Of a stretch of 64,000 bases of DNA, positions 45,089-53,374 are shown one piece after another. This DNA is from Ciceribacter sp. L1K22 (GTDB lineage: Bacteria > Pseudomonadota > Alphaproteobacteria > Rhizobiales > Rhizobiaceae). The DNA is taken from assembly GCF_017599385.1 (NCBI RefSeq), contig NZ_JAGFPK010000001.1, positions 436,177-500,176 of the forward strand, read 5' to 3'. The notes beneath the pieces are model-generated. The model was not told where the DNA came from and made no database searches. It saw only the letters and a list, made by a program, of their open reading frames with translations. The position numbers and the translations under genes were made by a program. Within the stretch, counting starts at the first letter, position 1; each line of letters opens with the position of its first letter.

Positions 45089-46051
45089 TCACGAAACCGA
45101 GTGGAACGCCTGCTCGCCGACGAGCTTGCGTCTGAGCCAGGCGGAGAACTGGTCGACGGCGACAACGGTCGTCAGCAACAGGAGAATGATTGCAAGGGTT
45201 TTTGCTTCGTGACCCTGGCTGATTGACAGGCGCAGCACTTCGCCGATACCGCCGCCGCCAACTGCGCCGATGATCGTCGATGCGCGCACGTTGATCTCCA
45301 GGCGCAACAGAAAATAGCTCATGAAGTTCGGCATGACCTGGGGCGTAATTGCGAACCACACACGCTCGAACCAGTTCGCGCCAACGGCACGCAGGCCATC
45401 ATCGGGGCGCATGTCCGCATTCTCGATAACTTCGAAGAAAAGCTTCCCGAGCGCGCCGATTGTATGGATCGTCACTGCGATGATTGCGGGGATCGGGCCA
45501 AGTGACAAAATGGCAAGGAAGAAACCGGCGATCACGACCTCGGGAAAAGCGCGAAGGATCTCCATGAAGCGCCGCACCGGCCAACGAATCCACGTGTAAG
45601 GCATCATGTTCTTGGCGGCGAGAAACGCGAGGGCAAAGCCCAGGATCATGGCAATCACCGTCGACATCAACGCGATGTTCACCGTCTCGATCATCTTGTA
45701 GAAGTATTCGGGAATGTAGAGGGTGTCGGTGATATAGAAACGGCCTTCCGGATAATTGAACTTCAAGCTGCCATCGTCATAGGGAGACGGAAGGTCAAAC
45801 AAGGCTCTCCAGATTTCCCAGCCGTCACGTGGCACAAGTTCCCCAACGAAGTCGAAGAAATAGGGCAGACGGTCGAAGAACTTGCCGGCATTGGTTTCGT
45901 TGGCGAACCAGACCGATCCACCGATCGCAACTATGAGAATGACAACGCCGAGAATGGTGTACATCCTCCGCTTTGCTGCCAGTTCCTGCCAATGGCGCTC
46001 GACGGCTGCGCCGCGCTCGCTCAAATGTGGCTGCATCGCCGTCATGGCCAT
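45089..46051 (-). CDS. phnE: Phosphonate ABC transporter permease PhnE
   Basis: 320 residues. One N-terminal helix (TILGVVILIVAIGGSVWFA) is followed by a soluble segment of about 65 residues, then the five-helix permease core with the EAA-like loop DGLRAVGANWFERVWFAITPQVMP and STIIGAVGGGGIGEVL. It is the partner of the long PhnE 8 bases downstream. Three ATG codons lie close together at the start (46051, 46045, 46036); the first is used. Confidence 0.92.
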   Translation of the reverse strand: MAMTAMQPHLSERGAAVERHWQELAAKRRMYTILGVVILIVAIGGSVWFANETNAGKFFDRLPYFFDFVGELVPRDGWEIWRALFDLPSPYDDGSLKFNYPEGRFYITDTLYIPEYFYKMIETVNIALMSTVIAMILGFALAFLAAKNMMPYTWIRWPVRRFMEILRAFPEVVIAGFFLAILSLGPIPAIIAVTIHTIGALGKLFFEVIENADMRPDDGLRAVGANWFERVWFAITPQVMPNFMSYFLLRLEINVRASTIIGAVGGGGIGEVLRLSISQGHEAKTLAIILLLLTTVVAVDQFSAWLRRKLVGEQAFHSVS

Positions 46052-46086
46052 CGCCCGGTATCCTTCCGACTGCTGTCAACAACGGA

Positions 46087-46117
46087 AGACCGCCGATCGT
46101 CGAGCGACCGGCGGTCT
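46087..46117 (-). repeat. Intercistronic hairpin between phnD and phnE
   Basis: 9-bp perfect stem AGACCGCCG / CGGCGGTCT with a 13-base loop, 18 bases after phnD. It has no T run. Such hairpins often stabilise the upstream mRNA or partly stop transcription, so that the binding protein is made in excess over the permeases. Confidence 0.6.
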
Positions 46118-46134
46118 CGGTATTACGGACTATA

Positions 46135-47040
46135 TCAGCCGCCAATTGTTGCCTTGCGTGCGTCGATGATAGGCTTGTAGAAGTCGACGTTGACTTCGGC
46201 GAAACCCTTGAAGTCGCCGCCCTGGATGGCCGAGAAGCAAGCTGGGTCGGATTCCGGCAGACCCATCATGAATTCCTTGAACTTGGTCTTCATGTCGTCG
46301 TTCATCGAGCTGCGGATAACGATCGGGCCGTTCGGGATCAGCGGCGACTGCCAGAGTTCAACAAGGTCGTCCATATTCAGGATACCCTTATCGACCATCT
46401 TGCGCAGGTTGCCCGAGGTGTAGCCGTCCTTGAACTCGCCAACGCCGGATGCCCATGTCGTGCCCGCGTCGAAGGTGCCCTTCAGCACTTCAAGAACCAG
46501 GTTTTCATGGCCGCCGCCAAAGCCGGTTTCGGAGAAATACTCCTTTACAGGTCCGCCAATCGCTTCAGGCAGCGTAACGGTCGGGATCAGGTAGCCCGAT
46601 GTGGAATCGGGATCTGCGAAGCCGAGCTTCTTGCCCTTCATTTCCTCAAGCTTGGTGATGCCCGAATCCTTGCGTGCGACCATCACGGAGTGATAGCCCA
46701 TGGAACCGTCGGTCTGGACGGTGGTCAGGATCGGCTCCACGGCTTCGGCGTTTGCGAGGTAGACCTTGGCATAGCCGGATGCGCCCAGTTCGGCGTAGTC
46801 GAGCGTGCCGCCGAGCAGGCCCTGGATGACGCCGTCATAGTCTGCTGCCGGGAACAGCGAGACTTTTTCGACGCCGATGGCGGCCGGCAGCTTGTCGACC
46901 ATGCACTGGAAATTGCGCAGGCGGTCGGCTTCGTTTTCGCCGCCCAGGATACCGATGCGGAATTCCTTGAGGTCTTCGGCGTGAGCGCCGCCGGCGAGTG
47001 CTACGAGGGCAGCCGTGGCGAGCAGGGTCTTCTTCAACAT
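46135..47040 (-). CDS. phnD: Phosphonate ABC transporter substrate-binding protein
   Basis: 301 residues. The signal peptide is MLKKTLLATAALVALAGGAHA with cleavage after AHA. The mature protein begins EDLKEFRIGILGGENEADR, and SLFPAADYDGVIQGLLGGTLDYAELGASGYAK and KLGFADPDSTSGYLIPT are hallmark PhnD phosphonate-binding segments. It captures phosphonates in the periplasm and hands them to PhnE/PhnC. It lies 86 bases after phnC. Confidence 0.95.
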   Translation of the reverse strand: MLKKTLLATAALVALAGGAHAEDLKEFRIGILGGENEADRLRNFQCMVDKLPAAIGVEKVSLFPAADYDGVIQGLLGGTLDYAELGASGYAKVYLANAEAVEPILTTVQTDGSMGYHSVMVARKDSGITKLEEMKGKKLGFADPDSTSGYLIPTVTLPEAIGGPVKEYFSETGFGGGHENLVLEVLKGTFDAGTTWASGVGEFKDGYTSGNLRKMVDKGILNMDDLVELWQSPLIPNGPIVIRSSMNDDMKTKFKEFMMGLPESDPACFSAIQGGDFKGFAEVNVDFYKPIIDARKATIGG

Positions 47041-47126
47041 GAGTTCTCTCCTGTTTGTTGGATCAGTCCGGATAAGATCGCGTTATGCAGCGCCCTTTAC
47101 GCGGGCCTACGATCATGGCGCTTCTC

Positions 47127-47987
47127 TCAAGCCTCGGCGGCAGCCAAGGGCTGGAGTTTCGGTGATGGGTGATGGGACGCGACCTTCTGTGGCGGCGTCG
47201 CATTGATGCTCGTTGAGGTGAGACTTTCGTCAATTCCGGCCCCGGTCGCATCCGTACCGTAGATTTCCGCCACCGCGTCGCTGGTCAGCTCTTCGGGAGT
47301 GCCATCAAACACGACACGCCCCTTCGCCATGCCGATGATACGTTCGCAATAGGCGCGTGCAGTATCAAGCGTATGAAGGTTGGTGATGACGGTGATACCT
47401 TCGCGCCGATTGATGTCGTGGAGCGCGTCCATCACAATCTTTGCGTTCAGAGGGTCGAGGGAGGCGATCGGCTCGTCAGCGAGGATCATCTTCGGCGCCT
47501 GCATCAATGCCCGGGCAATGGCGACGCGCTGTTGCTGTCCGCCAGACAGGGTGCCTGCCGGCTGGAGGGCCGCCTGCTCGATCCCCAGGCGCTCCAGTGC
47601 CCCGATCGCCATGAGACGCTCCTCGCGCGTAAACATGTTGAGCAGGCTGAGTGCGGTGGGTCGGTGATTGAGACGACCCAGCATCACATTCGTAAGCACG
47701 TCGAGACGCGGAACCAGGTTGAATTGCTGGAAGATCATGGCGCAGTCACGTTGCCAGTTGCGCAGCGCCTGCCCTCGCAGTGACGAAACCTCTAAATCTC
47801 CGAAGTGAATGGACCCCGAAGTCGGCTCAACGAGGCGATTGATCATCCGGAGAACTGTCGACTTGCCGGCGCCGGAACGGCCGATGATGCCGACCATCTG
47901 ACCTGACGGAATAGTGACGTTGACGCGATCGACCGCAGTGTTCTCGCCAAAGCGGCGCGTCACATCTTTCAGCTGGAAGCGCATCAT
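47127..47987 (-). CDS. phnC: Phosphonate ABC transporter ATP-binding protein
   Basis: 286 residues. Walker A is [18 protein letters not shown] near residue 35, the signature [17 protein letters not shown] near 146 and Walker [14 protein letters not shown]. The C-terminal 40 residues are low-complexity. The ATG at 47987 has GGGGGAA upstream; a second ATG follows directly. A PHO-box-like repeat 47-64 bases upstream suggests that a phosphate-controlled transcript starts here for phnC-D-E-E-DUF1045-M-N. Confidence 0.94.
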   Translation of the reverse strand: MMRFQLKDVTRRFGENTAVDRVNVTIPSGQMVGIIGRSGAGKSTVLRMINRLVEPTSGSIHFGDLEVSSLRGQALRNWQRDCAMIFQQFNLVPRLDVLTNVMLGRLNHRPTALSLLNMFTREERLMAIGALERLGIEQAALQPAGTLSGGQQQRVAIARALMQAPKMILADEPIASLDPLNAKIVMDALHDINRREGITVITNLHTLDTARAYCERIIGMAKGRVVFDGTPEELTSDAVAEIYGTDATGAGIDESLTSTSINATPPQKVASHHPSPKLQPLAAAEA

Positions 47988-48033
47988 CCGTTCCCCCGTA
48001 CTTTTTCGAACCGTTTCCACCTACGCGCGGTTG

Positions 48034-48051
48034 ATGAAGCTCGAATGTCAG
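48034..48051 (-). promoter_or_regulatory. Candidate PHO box before phnC
   Basis: On the minus strand CTGACAT-TCGA-GCTTCAT gives two 7-base repeats at an 11-base period; the first matches CTGTCAT at six of seven positions, the second keeps only TCAT. It lies in the 113-base gap before phnC. Confidence 0.45.
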
Positions 48052-48100
48052 TTTTTTAACGGTATTGTGAAGCTTGCCAAAATTTTGAAAATAAAAGGGT

Positions 48101-48715
48101 TTATCGATATTTTTCGACGAACGCCTCAGCCGGAAGATCGCGAAAGTCGGAGAGCGCGGCCTGCAATTGGTCGTGGCTCCAATCCCACCAGGAAAGCTTG
48201 TCCATTTCTTCGCCCAACCCGGCGGCAAAACGGTCGCGAATGAGCTTCGCGGGCACCCCACCGACGATGGTGTACGGGGCGACATCCTTGCTGACAACCG
48301 CGCCTGCACCGATTACCGCGCCATTGCCCACATGTACGCCGGGAAGAATGGTGGCCCCGTGACCAACCCAGACATCGTGCCCGATAATCACCCGATTTTC
48401 CCGCCGCCACGCAAAGAAATCGGTGTCGTTGTCGACGCCCTCGAAATAGTCGGCGGCACGATAGGTGAAATGATGGAGAGTGGCCCGCCATGTCGGATGG
48501 TTCGTTGCATTGATGCGTACGGACGCGGCGATATTGGCAAATTTGCCGATCGTCGCACACCAGACGGCACCGTCTTGCATGATATACGAGTAGTCCCCCA
48601 TCTCGACCTCGTCGAGGCGGCAGCGTTCTGAGACTTCCGTGTAACGACCGATCGTGCTGTTGGTAACGCGTGCGCTCTCATGCACATAGGGTTCGATGCC
48701 GAGCTTCCGGGTCAT
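48101..48715 (-). CDS. Phosphonate-operon hexapeptide acetyltransferase
   Basis: 204 residues with left-handed beta-helix hexapeptide repeats (MGDYSYIMQDGAVWCATIGKFANI, then IGHDVWVGHGATILPGV and VGNGAVIGAGAVVSKDV), like VatD/chloramphenicol acetyltransferases. This branch is found in C-P lyase operons and may acetylate aminophosphonates as PhnO does, for detoxification or to prepare substrates such as 1-aminoalkylphosphonates. That role is inferred. Its start overlaps the phnL stop by four bases. Confidence 0.87.
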   Translation of the reverse strand: MTRKLGIEPYVHESARVTNSTIGRYTEVSERCRLDEVEMGDYSYIMQDGAVWCATIGKFANIAASVRINATNHPTWRATLHHFTYRAADYFEGVDNDTDFFAWRRENRVIIGHDVWVGHGATILPGVHVGNGAVIGAGAVVSKDVAPYTIVGGVPAKLIRDRFAAGLGEEMDKLSWWDWSHDQLQAALSDFRDLPAEAFVEKYR

Positions 48716-49419
48716 GCCGCAGCCCTGCGAGGCGAATACTGCGAAACATCCAGAATACGGTCGGCCACCAGTTCCCGCACTTCCTCGTCGTGGAAAATCC
48801 CAAGTAGCGCGACCCCCTCCTTTTTCTTCCGCCGGATCATGTCGACCACGACGGCGCGATTGGTCGCGTCGAGAGAGGCCGTTGGCTCATCCAGAAGCAG
48901 AATGCGGTGATCGGTGATGAAGCCGCGCGCAATGTTGACGCGTTGCTGTTCGCCGCCGGAGAATGTCGCAGGAGGCAGACCCCAAAGCTCGTGCGGGAGA
49001 TTTAAGGAGGCGAGCAGTTCGCTTGCTCTTTGCCGCGCTTCATCGCCCGAGACGCCCCGGGCGGTCAGGGGTTCAGCCACGATGTCGAGTGTTCCGACAC
49101 GGGGCACCGTCCTCAGGAACTGGCTGACATAACCAAGGGTATTCTTTCTTATTTCCAGAACGGTGCGCGGATCGGCCGATGCCAGATCGACGATACGGCC
49201 ACAGTGGTCGATCAGGATCTGGCCGCTATCGACGCCATAGTTGCCGTACAGCATCTTGAGGATCGAGCTTTTGCCGATGCCCGATGGACCTCCGAGCACC
49301 ACGCACTCCCCGCTAGCCACGGAGAAGGAAACGTCGGAAACGACCGGCAGGCGAATACCGTCGCGCAGGTGCATCGTGAAGCTCTTGGAGACTTCGGAAA
49401 CGACGAGGGGTGTGGCCAT
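48712..49419 (-). CDS. phnL: C-P lyase subunit PhnL, ABC ATPase-like
   Basis: 235 residues. Walker A is VLGGPSGIGKSSILKMLYGNYG near residue 37, the signature ATFSGGEQQRVNIARGF near 148 and Walker B ILLLDEPTASLD. With PhnG, PhnH and PhnI it forms ribose 1-phosphonate triphosphate from ATP and phosphonate. The start at 49419 follows GGGAG, and phnK ends 15 bases upstream. Confidence 0.95.
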   Translation of the reverse strand: MATPLVVSEVSKSFTMHLRDGIRLPVVSDVSFSVASGECVVLGGPSGIGKSSILKMLYGNYGVDSGQILIDHCGRIVDLASADPRTVLEIRKNTLGYVSQFLRTVPRVGTLDIVAEPLTARGVSGDEARQRASELLASLNLPHELWGLPPATFSGGEQQRVNIARGFITDHRILLLDEPTASLDATNRAVVVDMIRRKKKEGVALLGIFHDEEVRELVADRILDVSQYSPRRAAA

Positions 49420-49434
49420 GGTGAAACTCCCGGC

Positions 49435-50211
49435 TCAGACTTGCAGGATCGAGGAGACGAGCAATTGGGTGTAGGGCTCGCGCGGGTCGTCGAGAACGCG
49501 GTCGGTTAACCCGTGCTCGATCACGTTACCGTCCTTCATCACCATCATCCGGTGCGACAGAAGCCGAGCGACCGCCAGATCGTGCGTAACGACAATGGCT
49601 GACAGTCCGAGATCATGAACGAGACCGCGCACCAGATCGAGGAGTCTTGCCTGAACCGACACGTCGAGGCCCCCCGTCGGCTCGTCCATGAAGACGAGGC
49701 GCGGACCGGTCACAAGGTTTCGCGCGATCTGCAACCTTTGCCGCATCCCGCCGGAAAAGGCCCGAGGCTGGTCATCGATCCGGTCGGTGCTGATTTCGAC
49801 CCGCTCCAGCCAGTCGCTCGCGGTTGCACGGATGTTGCCGTAGTGACGTTGCCCGACCGCCATCAGCCGTTCGCCGACATTCGCGCCAGCGGAGACCGTC
49901 ATGCGCAAACCGTCGGCGGGGTTCTGGTGTACGAAGCCCCAGTCTGTCCGCATCAGGAAACGGCGTTCTGCTTCCGTCAGGTGATAGAGTTCGCGGTAGT
50001 TTCCGTCCCGCATCTGGTAGTCGATCGAGCCCGTCGTGGGCATCAGCCGTGTCGAGAGGCAGTTGAGGAGTGTCGTTTTTCCCGACCCCGACTCGCCGAC
50101 AATAGCCAGCACTTCCCCCGCCCAGAGGTCGAACGAGACGTCCTGGCAACCGATCCTGTTTCCGTAGAATTTGGATATGTTGCGGACTTTGAGAAGAGGC
50201 AGATCGTTCAT
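49435..50211 (-). CDS. phnK: C-P lyase system protein PhnK, ABC ATPase-like
   Basis: 258 residues from the ATG at 50211, which overlaps the phnJ stop (ATGA); an open frame 28 codons longer lies inside phnJ and is a shadow. Walker A is AIVGESGSGKTTLLNCLSTRL, the signature RAFSGGMRQRLQIARNLV and Walker B LVFMDEPTGGLDVSVQ. PhnK binds the PhnGHIJ core at PhnJ. Confidence 0.95.
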   Translation of the reverse strand: MNDLPLLKVRNISKFYGNRIGCQDVSFDLWAGEVLAIVGESGSGKTTLLNCLSTRLMPTTGSIDYQMRDGNYRELYHLTEAERRFLMRTDWGFVHQNPADGLRMTVSAGANVGERLMAVGQRHYGNIRATASDWLERVEISTDRIDDQPRAFSGGMRQRLQIARNLVTGPRLVFMDEPTGGLDVSVQARLLDLVRGLVHDLGLSAIVVTHDLAVARLLSHRMMVMKDGNVIEHGLTDRVLDDPREPYTQLLVSSILQV

Positions 50212-51101
50212 TCGGCTGCGTCCTTGGTCTGTGCCAGCATCTCGCCGACATGCCCTTTGGCGCGGCGATCCTCGCAATGGTCGGTGTCCGAGCACACGAA
50301 CATGCGCTTGCCCTTGTCATCGAGGATTACCTCGTCGAGGTAGACGTTCTCGGCGCCGCAGAGCGCGCAAGGCTTGTGGAACTTCTGGATCGTGAACGGA
50401 TGGTCCTCGAAATCGAGGCTGACGACATCCGTGTGTGGTGGCACCGCGTAGATGCGCTTTTCGCGACCGGCGCCAAAAAGTTGAAGCGCTTCGGATCTGT
50501 GCATTTTCGGATTGTCGAATTTCGGCGTCGGCGACGGGTCCATCACATAGCGGCCGTTGACCTTGACCGGATAAGCGTAGGTGGTGGCGATATGGCCGTT
50601 GCGTGCAATGTCTTCATAGAGTTTGACGTGCATCAGCCCGTACTCTTCGAGCGCATGCATCTTGCGCGTTTCCGTCTCGCGCGGCTCAAGAAAACGAAGC
50701 GGCTCGGGTATCGGAACCTGGTAGACGAGAACCTGGTGTTCCGAGAGTTTCTCCTCGGGAATCCGGTGGCGTGTCTGGATGATCGTCGCCTCTCGGGTAC
50801 GTGTCGTGACGGCGACGTTCGCGACCTTTTGGAAGAAGGCGCGGATGGAGACTGCGTTGGTCGTGTCGTCTGCGCCTTGATCGATCACTTTCAGGATGTC
50901 GTCGGCCCCAAGGATCGATGCCGTCACCTGGACGCCTCCGGTACCCCAGCCATAGGGCATGGGCATTTCCCGGCTTGCGAAGGGGACCTGATAACCGGGG
51001 ATCGCGATAGCTTTAAGGATCGCACGGCGGATCATCCGCTTTGTTTGTTCGTCGAGGTAGGCGAAGTTGTAGGCTGCGAGTTCGGTTGCCGGCGCACTCA
51101 T
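50208..51101 (-). CDS. phnJ: Alpha-D-ribose 1-methylphosphonate 5-phosphate C-P lyase
   Basis: 297 residues. The radical SAM-type enzyme that breaks the carbon-phosphorus bond. The N-terminus contains YGWGTGGVQVTASILGADDILKVIDQG, and the cluster-binding cysteines are in KPCALCGAENVYLDE and MFVCSDTDHCEDR near the C-terminus, so all four expected Cys are present. It releases methane or another alkane from the ribose phosphonate. The start overlaps the phnI stop by four bases. Confidence 0.97.
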   Translation of the reverse strand: MSAPATELAAYNFAYLDEQTKRMIRRAILKAIAIPGYQVPFASREMPMPYGWGTGGVQVTASILGADDILKVIDQGADDTTNAVSIRAFFQKVANVAVTTRTREATIIQTRHRIPEEKLSEHQVLVYQVPIPEPLRFLEPRETETRKMHALEEYGLMHVKLYEDIARNGHIATTYAYPVKVNGRYVMDPSPTPKFDNPKMHRSEALQLFGAGREKRIYAVPPHTDVVSLDFEDHPFTIQKFHKPCALCGAENVYLDEVILDDKGKRMFVCSDTDHCEDRRAKGHVGEMLAQTKDAAE

Positions 51102-52204
51102 TCTGCGGCCTCCTTCATCGCGTCCGGCGCGGGCCGGCTGGCGTCATGTTTCGAACGCATTCGCCGCACGAGATCGAGCTCCGCCTGGAAGTCGACATAG
51201 TGCGGCAGTTTCAGGTGCTCGACGAAACCCGTTGCCTGGACGTTGTCGGAATGGGAAATGACGAATTCCTCGTCCTGTGCGGGGGCGACGATATCTTCTC
51301 CGAATTCCTCCACGCGCAGCGCCCGGTCGACCAGCGACATGGCCATGGCCTTGCGTTCGCTCTGGCCGAACACCAACCCGTAGCCGCGGGTAAACTGGGG
51401 TGGAGCCTTAGCGGACCCCTTGAACTGGTTGACCATTTGGCATTCCGTGACGCGGATACGCCCGAGCGAAACGGAAAAGCCAAGTTCCGGAATGTCCATT
51501 TCCACCTCGACCTCCCCGATCCGGACCTCTCCGACGAAAGGATGCGTCCGCCCGTAGCCGCGCTGCGTGGAATAAGCGAGCGAGAGAAGAAAACCCTCGT
51601 CGCCGCGAGCCAGGGCCTGCAGCCGGAGATCGCGCGTCATCGGAAACTCGATGGGCTCGCGTGTGATGTCGCCGGCCAGATGGTCCTCCGGCAGGTCTCC
51701 ATCGCTTTCGATCAGACCCTCCTGTGCCAGGATTTCCGAAACGCGCATGGCGGGTTCCGGCAATTCGGTGCGCTGAACGGGCTCATCGACGACGCCATCT
51801 TCCAGCAAGGAAGGATCAAGAAGGCGGTGCGTGTAATCGAAGGTCGGCCCGAGCAACTGACCGCCGGGAAGATCCTTGTAGGTCGCCGAAACCCGCCGCT
51901 CGATGAGCATGGTCCCGGTATCGACCGGAACCGTATAGCCGAAGCGCGGCAACGTGGTGCGATAGGCCCGCAACAGGAAGATCGCCTCGATCATGTCGCC
52001 CCGGGCCTGGCGGATGGCGAGAGCTGCAAGCGACCGGTCGTAGAGCGAGGCTTCCGCCATGACACGGTCGACAGCTAGTCCCAACTGCTCGATGATCTGC
52101 TCGATTGTCAGCGCGGGCAGTGAGCGGTCGCCGCGGCGGCGGTCAGCGAGGAGGCGGTGGGCGTTCGAGATCGCGGTCTCGCCCCCTTTGACGGCAACAT
52201 ACAT
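51098..52204 (-). CDS. phnI: C-P lyase core subunit PhnI
   Basis: 368 residues. It begins MYVAVKGGETAISNAHRLLADRRRGD, the invariant PhnI start. With PhnGHL it replaces adenine of ATP by the phosphonate. Conserved segments SYTHRLLDPSLLE-like (FDYTHRLLDPSLLE) and LKLPHYVDFQAELDLVRRMR are clear. The start at 52204 lies 4 bases after phnH. Confidence 0.96.
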   Translation of the reverse strand: MYVAVKGGETAISNAHRLLADRRRGDRSLPALTIEQIIEQLGLAVDRVMAEASLYDRSLAALAIRQARGDMIEAIFLLRAYRTTLPRFGYTVPVDTGTMLIERRVSATYKDLPGGQLLGPTFDYTHRLLDPSLLEDGVVDEPVQRTELPEPAMRVSEILAQEGLIESDGDLPEDHLAGDITREPIEFPMTRDLRLQALARGDEGFLLSLAYSTQRGYGRTHPFVGEVRIGEVEVEMDIPELGFSVSLGRIRVTECQMVNQFKGSAKAPPQFTRGYGLVFGQSERKAMAMSLVDRALRVEEFGEDIVAPAQDEEFVISHSDNVQATGFVEHLKLPHYVDFQAELDLVRRMRSKHDASRPAPDAMKEAAE

Positions 52205-52207
52205 TCG

Positions 52208-52816
52208 TCATTGCTCCCTAGCTGTTATGGTGCAGGTGCGCGGCAGGCAGACAAATTGCGCTCCGCAGGTGAGAATCACGTCGACGCCCCGTGGAAACTG
52301 CGCGCGATTATCGGCCCAGCTTCGAACGAAGGTCTCCGGCAAAGGACCGGGTGCAATGGCATGGGTGTCCTTAATGCCCGGACCGCGCAGTGTCAGGGGG
52401 ATGCCGTCAGCGAGTTGGGCCACTTCAACGATCAGGGTCGTAGACCGGTCTGGATATTCCTGGGTGCCGGTTGAAAACAGTCCGAAGGGGGGGAGAGCCG
52501 CCCCTAGTTCGAAGAAGGCAAAACGCGCCTCTGTCTTCTCGCGCGTCAAAGGCGCTCCGGTATGAAACCCCAGCCATTCGCCGAAGACCGACTTGCCCAG
52601 AGCTGAACTCATCCAGACCGTTGTGTCATGGTCGCAGAGGCAAAGTGCGACGGCCCCGGCCGCCACGCCCACCGGTGGCGGTGGATCTACCTGTGTCGCC
52701 ACGGTCTGTAGGGTGCCCGGGCGCGCCATTCCGTCCATCAGCGCCCGGAACACGGTCTGGGACTGGTAGACGGGCTCGCTGAAACCGCCGGTGAAAGCGT
52801 CAGTCTTGGGGATCAT
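52208..52816 (-). CDS. phnH: C-P lyase core subunit PhnH
   Basis: 202 residues from the ATG at 52816, which overlaps the phnG stop (ATGA). It contains GGFSEPVYQSQTVFRALMDGMARPG, typical of PhnH, and GLFSTGTQEYPDRSTTLIVEV. It is a structural member of the PhnGHIJ core complex. An open frame continues 48 codons upstream within phnG but is a shadow. Confidence 0.95.
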   Translation of the reverse strand: MIPKTDAFTGGFSEPVYQSQTVFRALMDGMARPGTLQTVATQVDPPPPVGVAAGAVALCLCDHDTTVWMSSALGKSVFGEWLGFHTGAPLTREKTEARFAFFELGAALPPFGLFSTGTQEYPDRSTTLIVEVAQLADGIPLTLRGPGIKDTHAIAPGPLPETFVRSWADNRAQFPRGVDVILTCGAQFVCLPRTCTITAREQ

Positions 52817-53277
52817 TTGTCCTCTCCGCGAACCATGGTGAAGAAATCGACGCGCGTGGCCGCGGTCTCCTCCTGCTTCTTGCGGTCTTCCGCCTCGAGG
52901 CGCGCGGCCACCGTGGCCAGCAGCGCTTCTACCAACGGATTTGTCTCCGGCTTTTGCCAAAGCGCGTCGAAGATCGCCGCCAGGCGCGCCTTGCTCTTTC
53001 CCGTTCCAAGTGTCTGACCGTGCCCGACCGTGCCGCAGGTCAGGCGGATCGTCGCTCGGCTTACCGTCGCTTCGCCGAGGTTGAAGGCTGCACCTCCACC
53101 GCCGATCCTGCCTTTGACCATGACCAGGCCGGTTTCAGGTCCGCGAAGCATGCTCACCTCCGGCTTCGGTTCCAAGCCTTCCCAGGCAAGTTGCAACTCC
53201 CTCGATGTGGCCTTCGCCAGCAGCGCTACGATGCGTTTGCGGGGCGGCTCCGTCATTCCTTCCGCTGGAAGCTCCAT
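52813..53277 (-). CDS. phnG: C-P lyase core subunit PhnG
   Basis: 154 residues from the ATG at 53277, chosen because AAGGAG lies six bases upstream; an ATG at 53301 would start inside the PhnF operator. Conserved stretches are KATSRELQLAWEGL, GLVMVKGRIGGGGAAFNLGEATVSRATIRL and VGHGQTLGTGKSKARLAAIFDAL. It is the first gene of the C-P lyase transcript and sits behind the PHO box and operator shared with phnF. Confidence 0.95.
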   Translation of the reverse strand: MELPAEGMTEPPRKRIVALLAKATSRELQLAWEGLEPKPEVSMLRGPETGLVMVKGRIGGGGAAFNLGEATVSRATIRLTCGTVGHGQTLGTGKSKARLAAIFDALWQKPETNPLVEALLATVAARLEAEDRKKQEETAATRVDFFTMVRGEDK

Positions 53278-53302
53278 CGATCGCTCCTTGCTTTCCGACA
53301 AA

Positions 53303-53320
53303 TGTCTATTTATATAGACA
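53303..53320. promoter_or_regulatory. PhnF-type operator
   Basis: Inverted repeat TGTCTAT-TTAT-ATAGACA with perfect 7-bp arms between phnG and phnF. Repeats of the form GTCTATA.. are bound by PhnF/GntR-HutC regulators. It lies 26-43 bases before the phnG start, downstream of the PHO box, so a bound repressor would block transcription from that promoter. Confidence 0.7.
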
Positions 53321-53356
53321 ACTACACATCTTATTCTTTCCTTCTACGTTTGGCGA

Positions 53357-53374
53357 GTGACAAGAGTGTGACAT
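53357..53374 (-). promoter_or_regulatory. PHO box of the phnG operon
   Basis: On the minus strand ATGTCAC-ACTC-TTGTCAC contains two TGTCAC repeats exactly 11 bases apart, the arrangement of a PhoB binding site. It lies 80-97 bases before the phnG ATG and its edge overlaps the phnF start codon at 53373, so PhoB bound here could also affect phnF. Confidence 0.68.

Noticed and set aside
45973..47172. 399-codon open frame opposite to phnD
   Set aside because: phnD with signal peptide and full family motifs explains the DNA; the opposite frame has no recognisable features.
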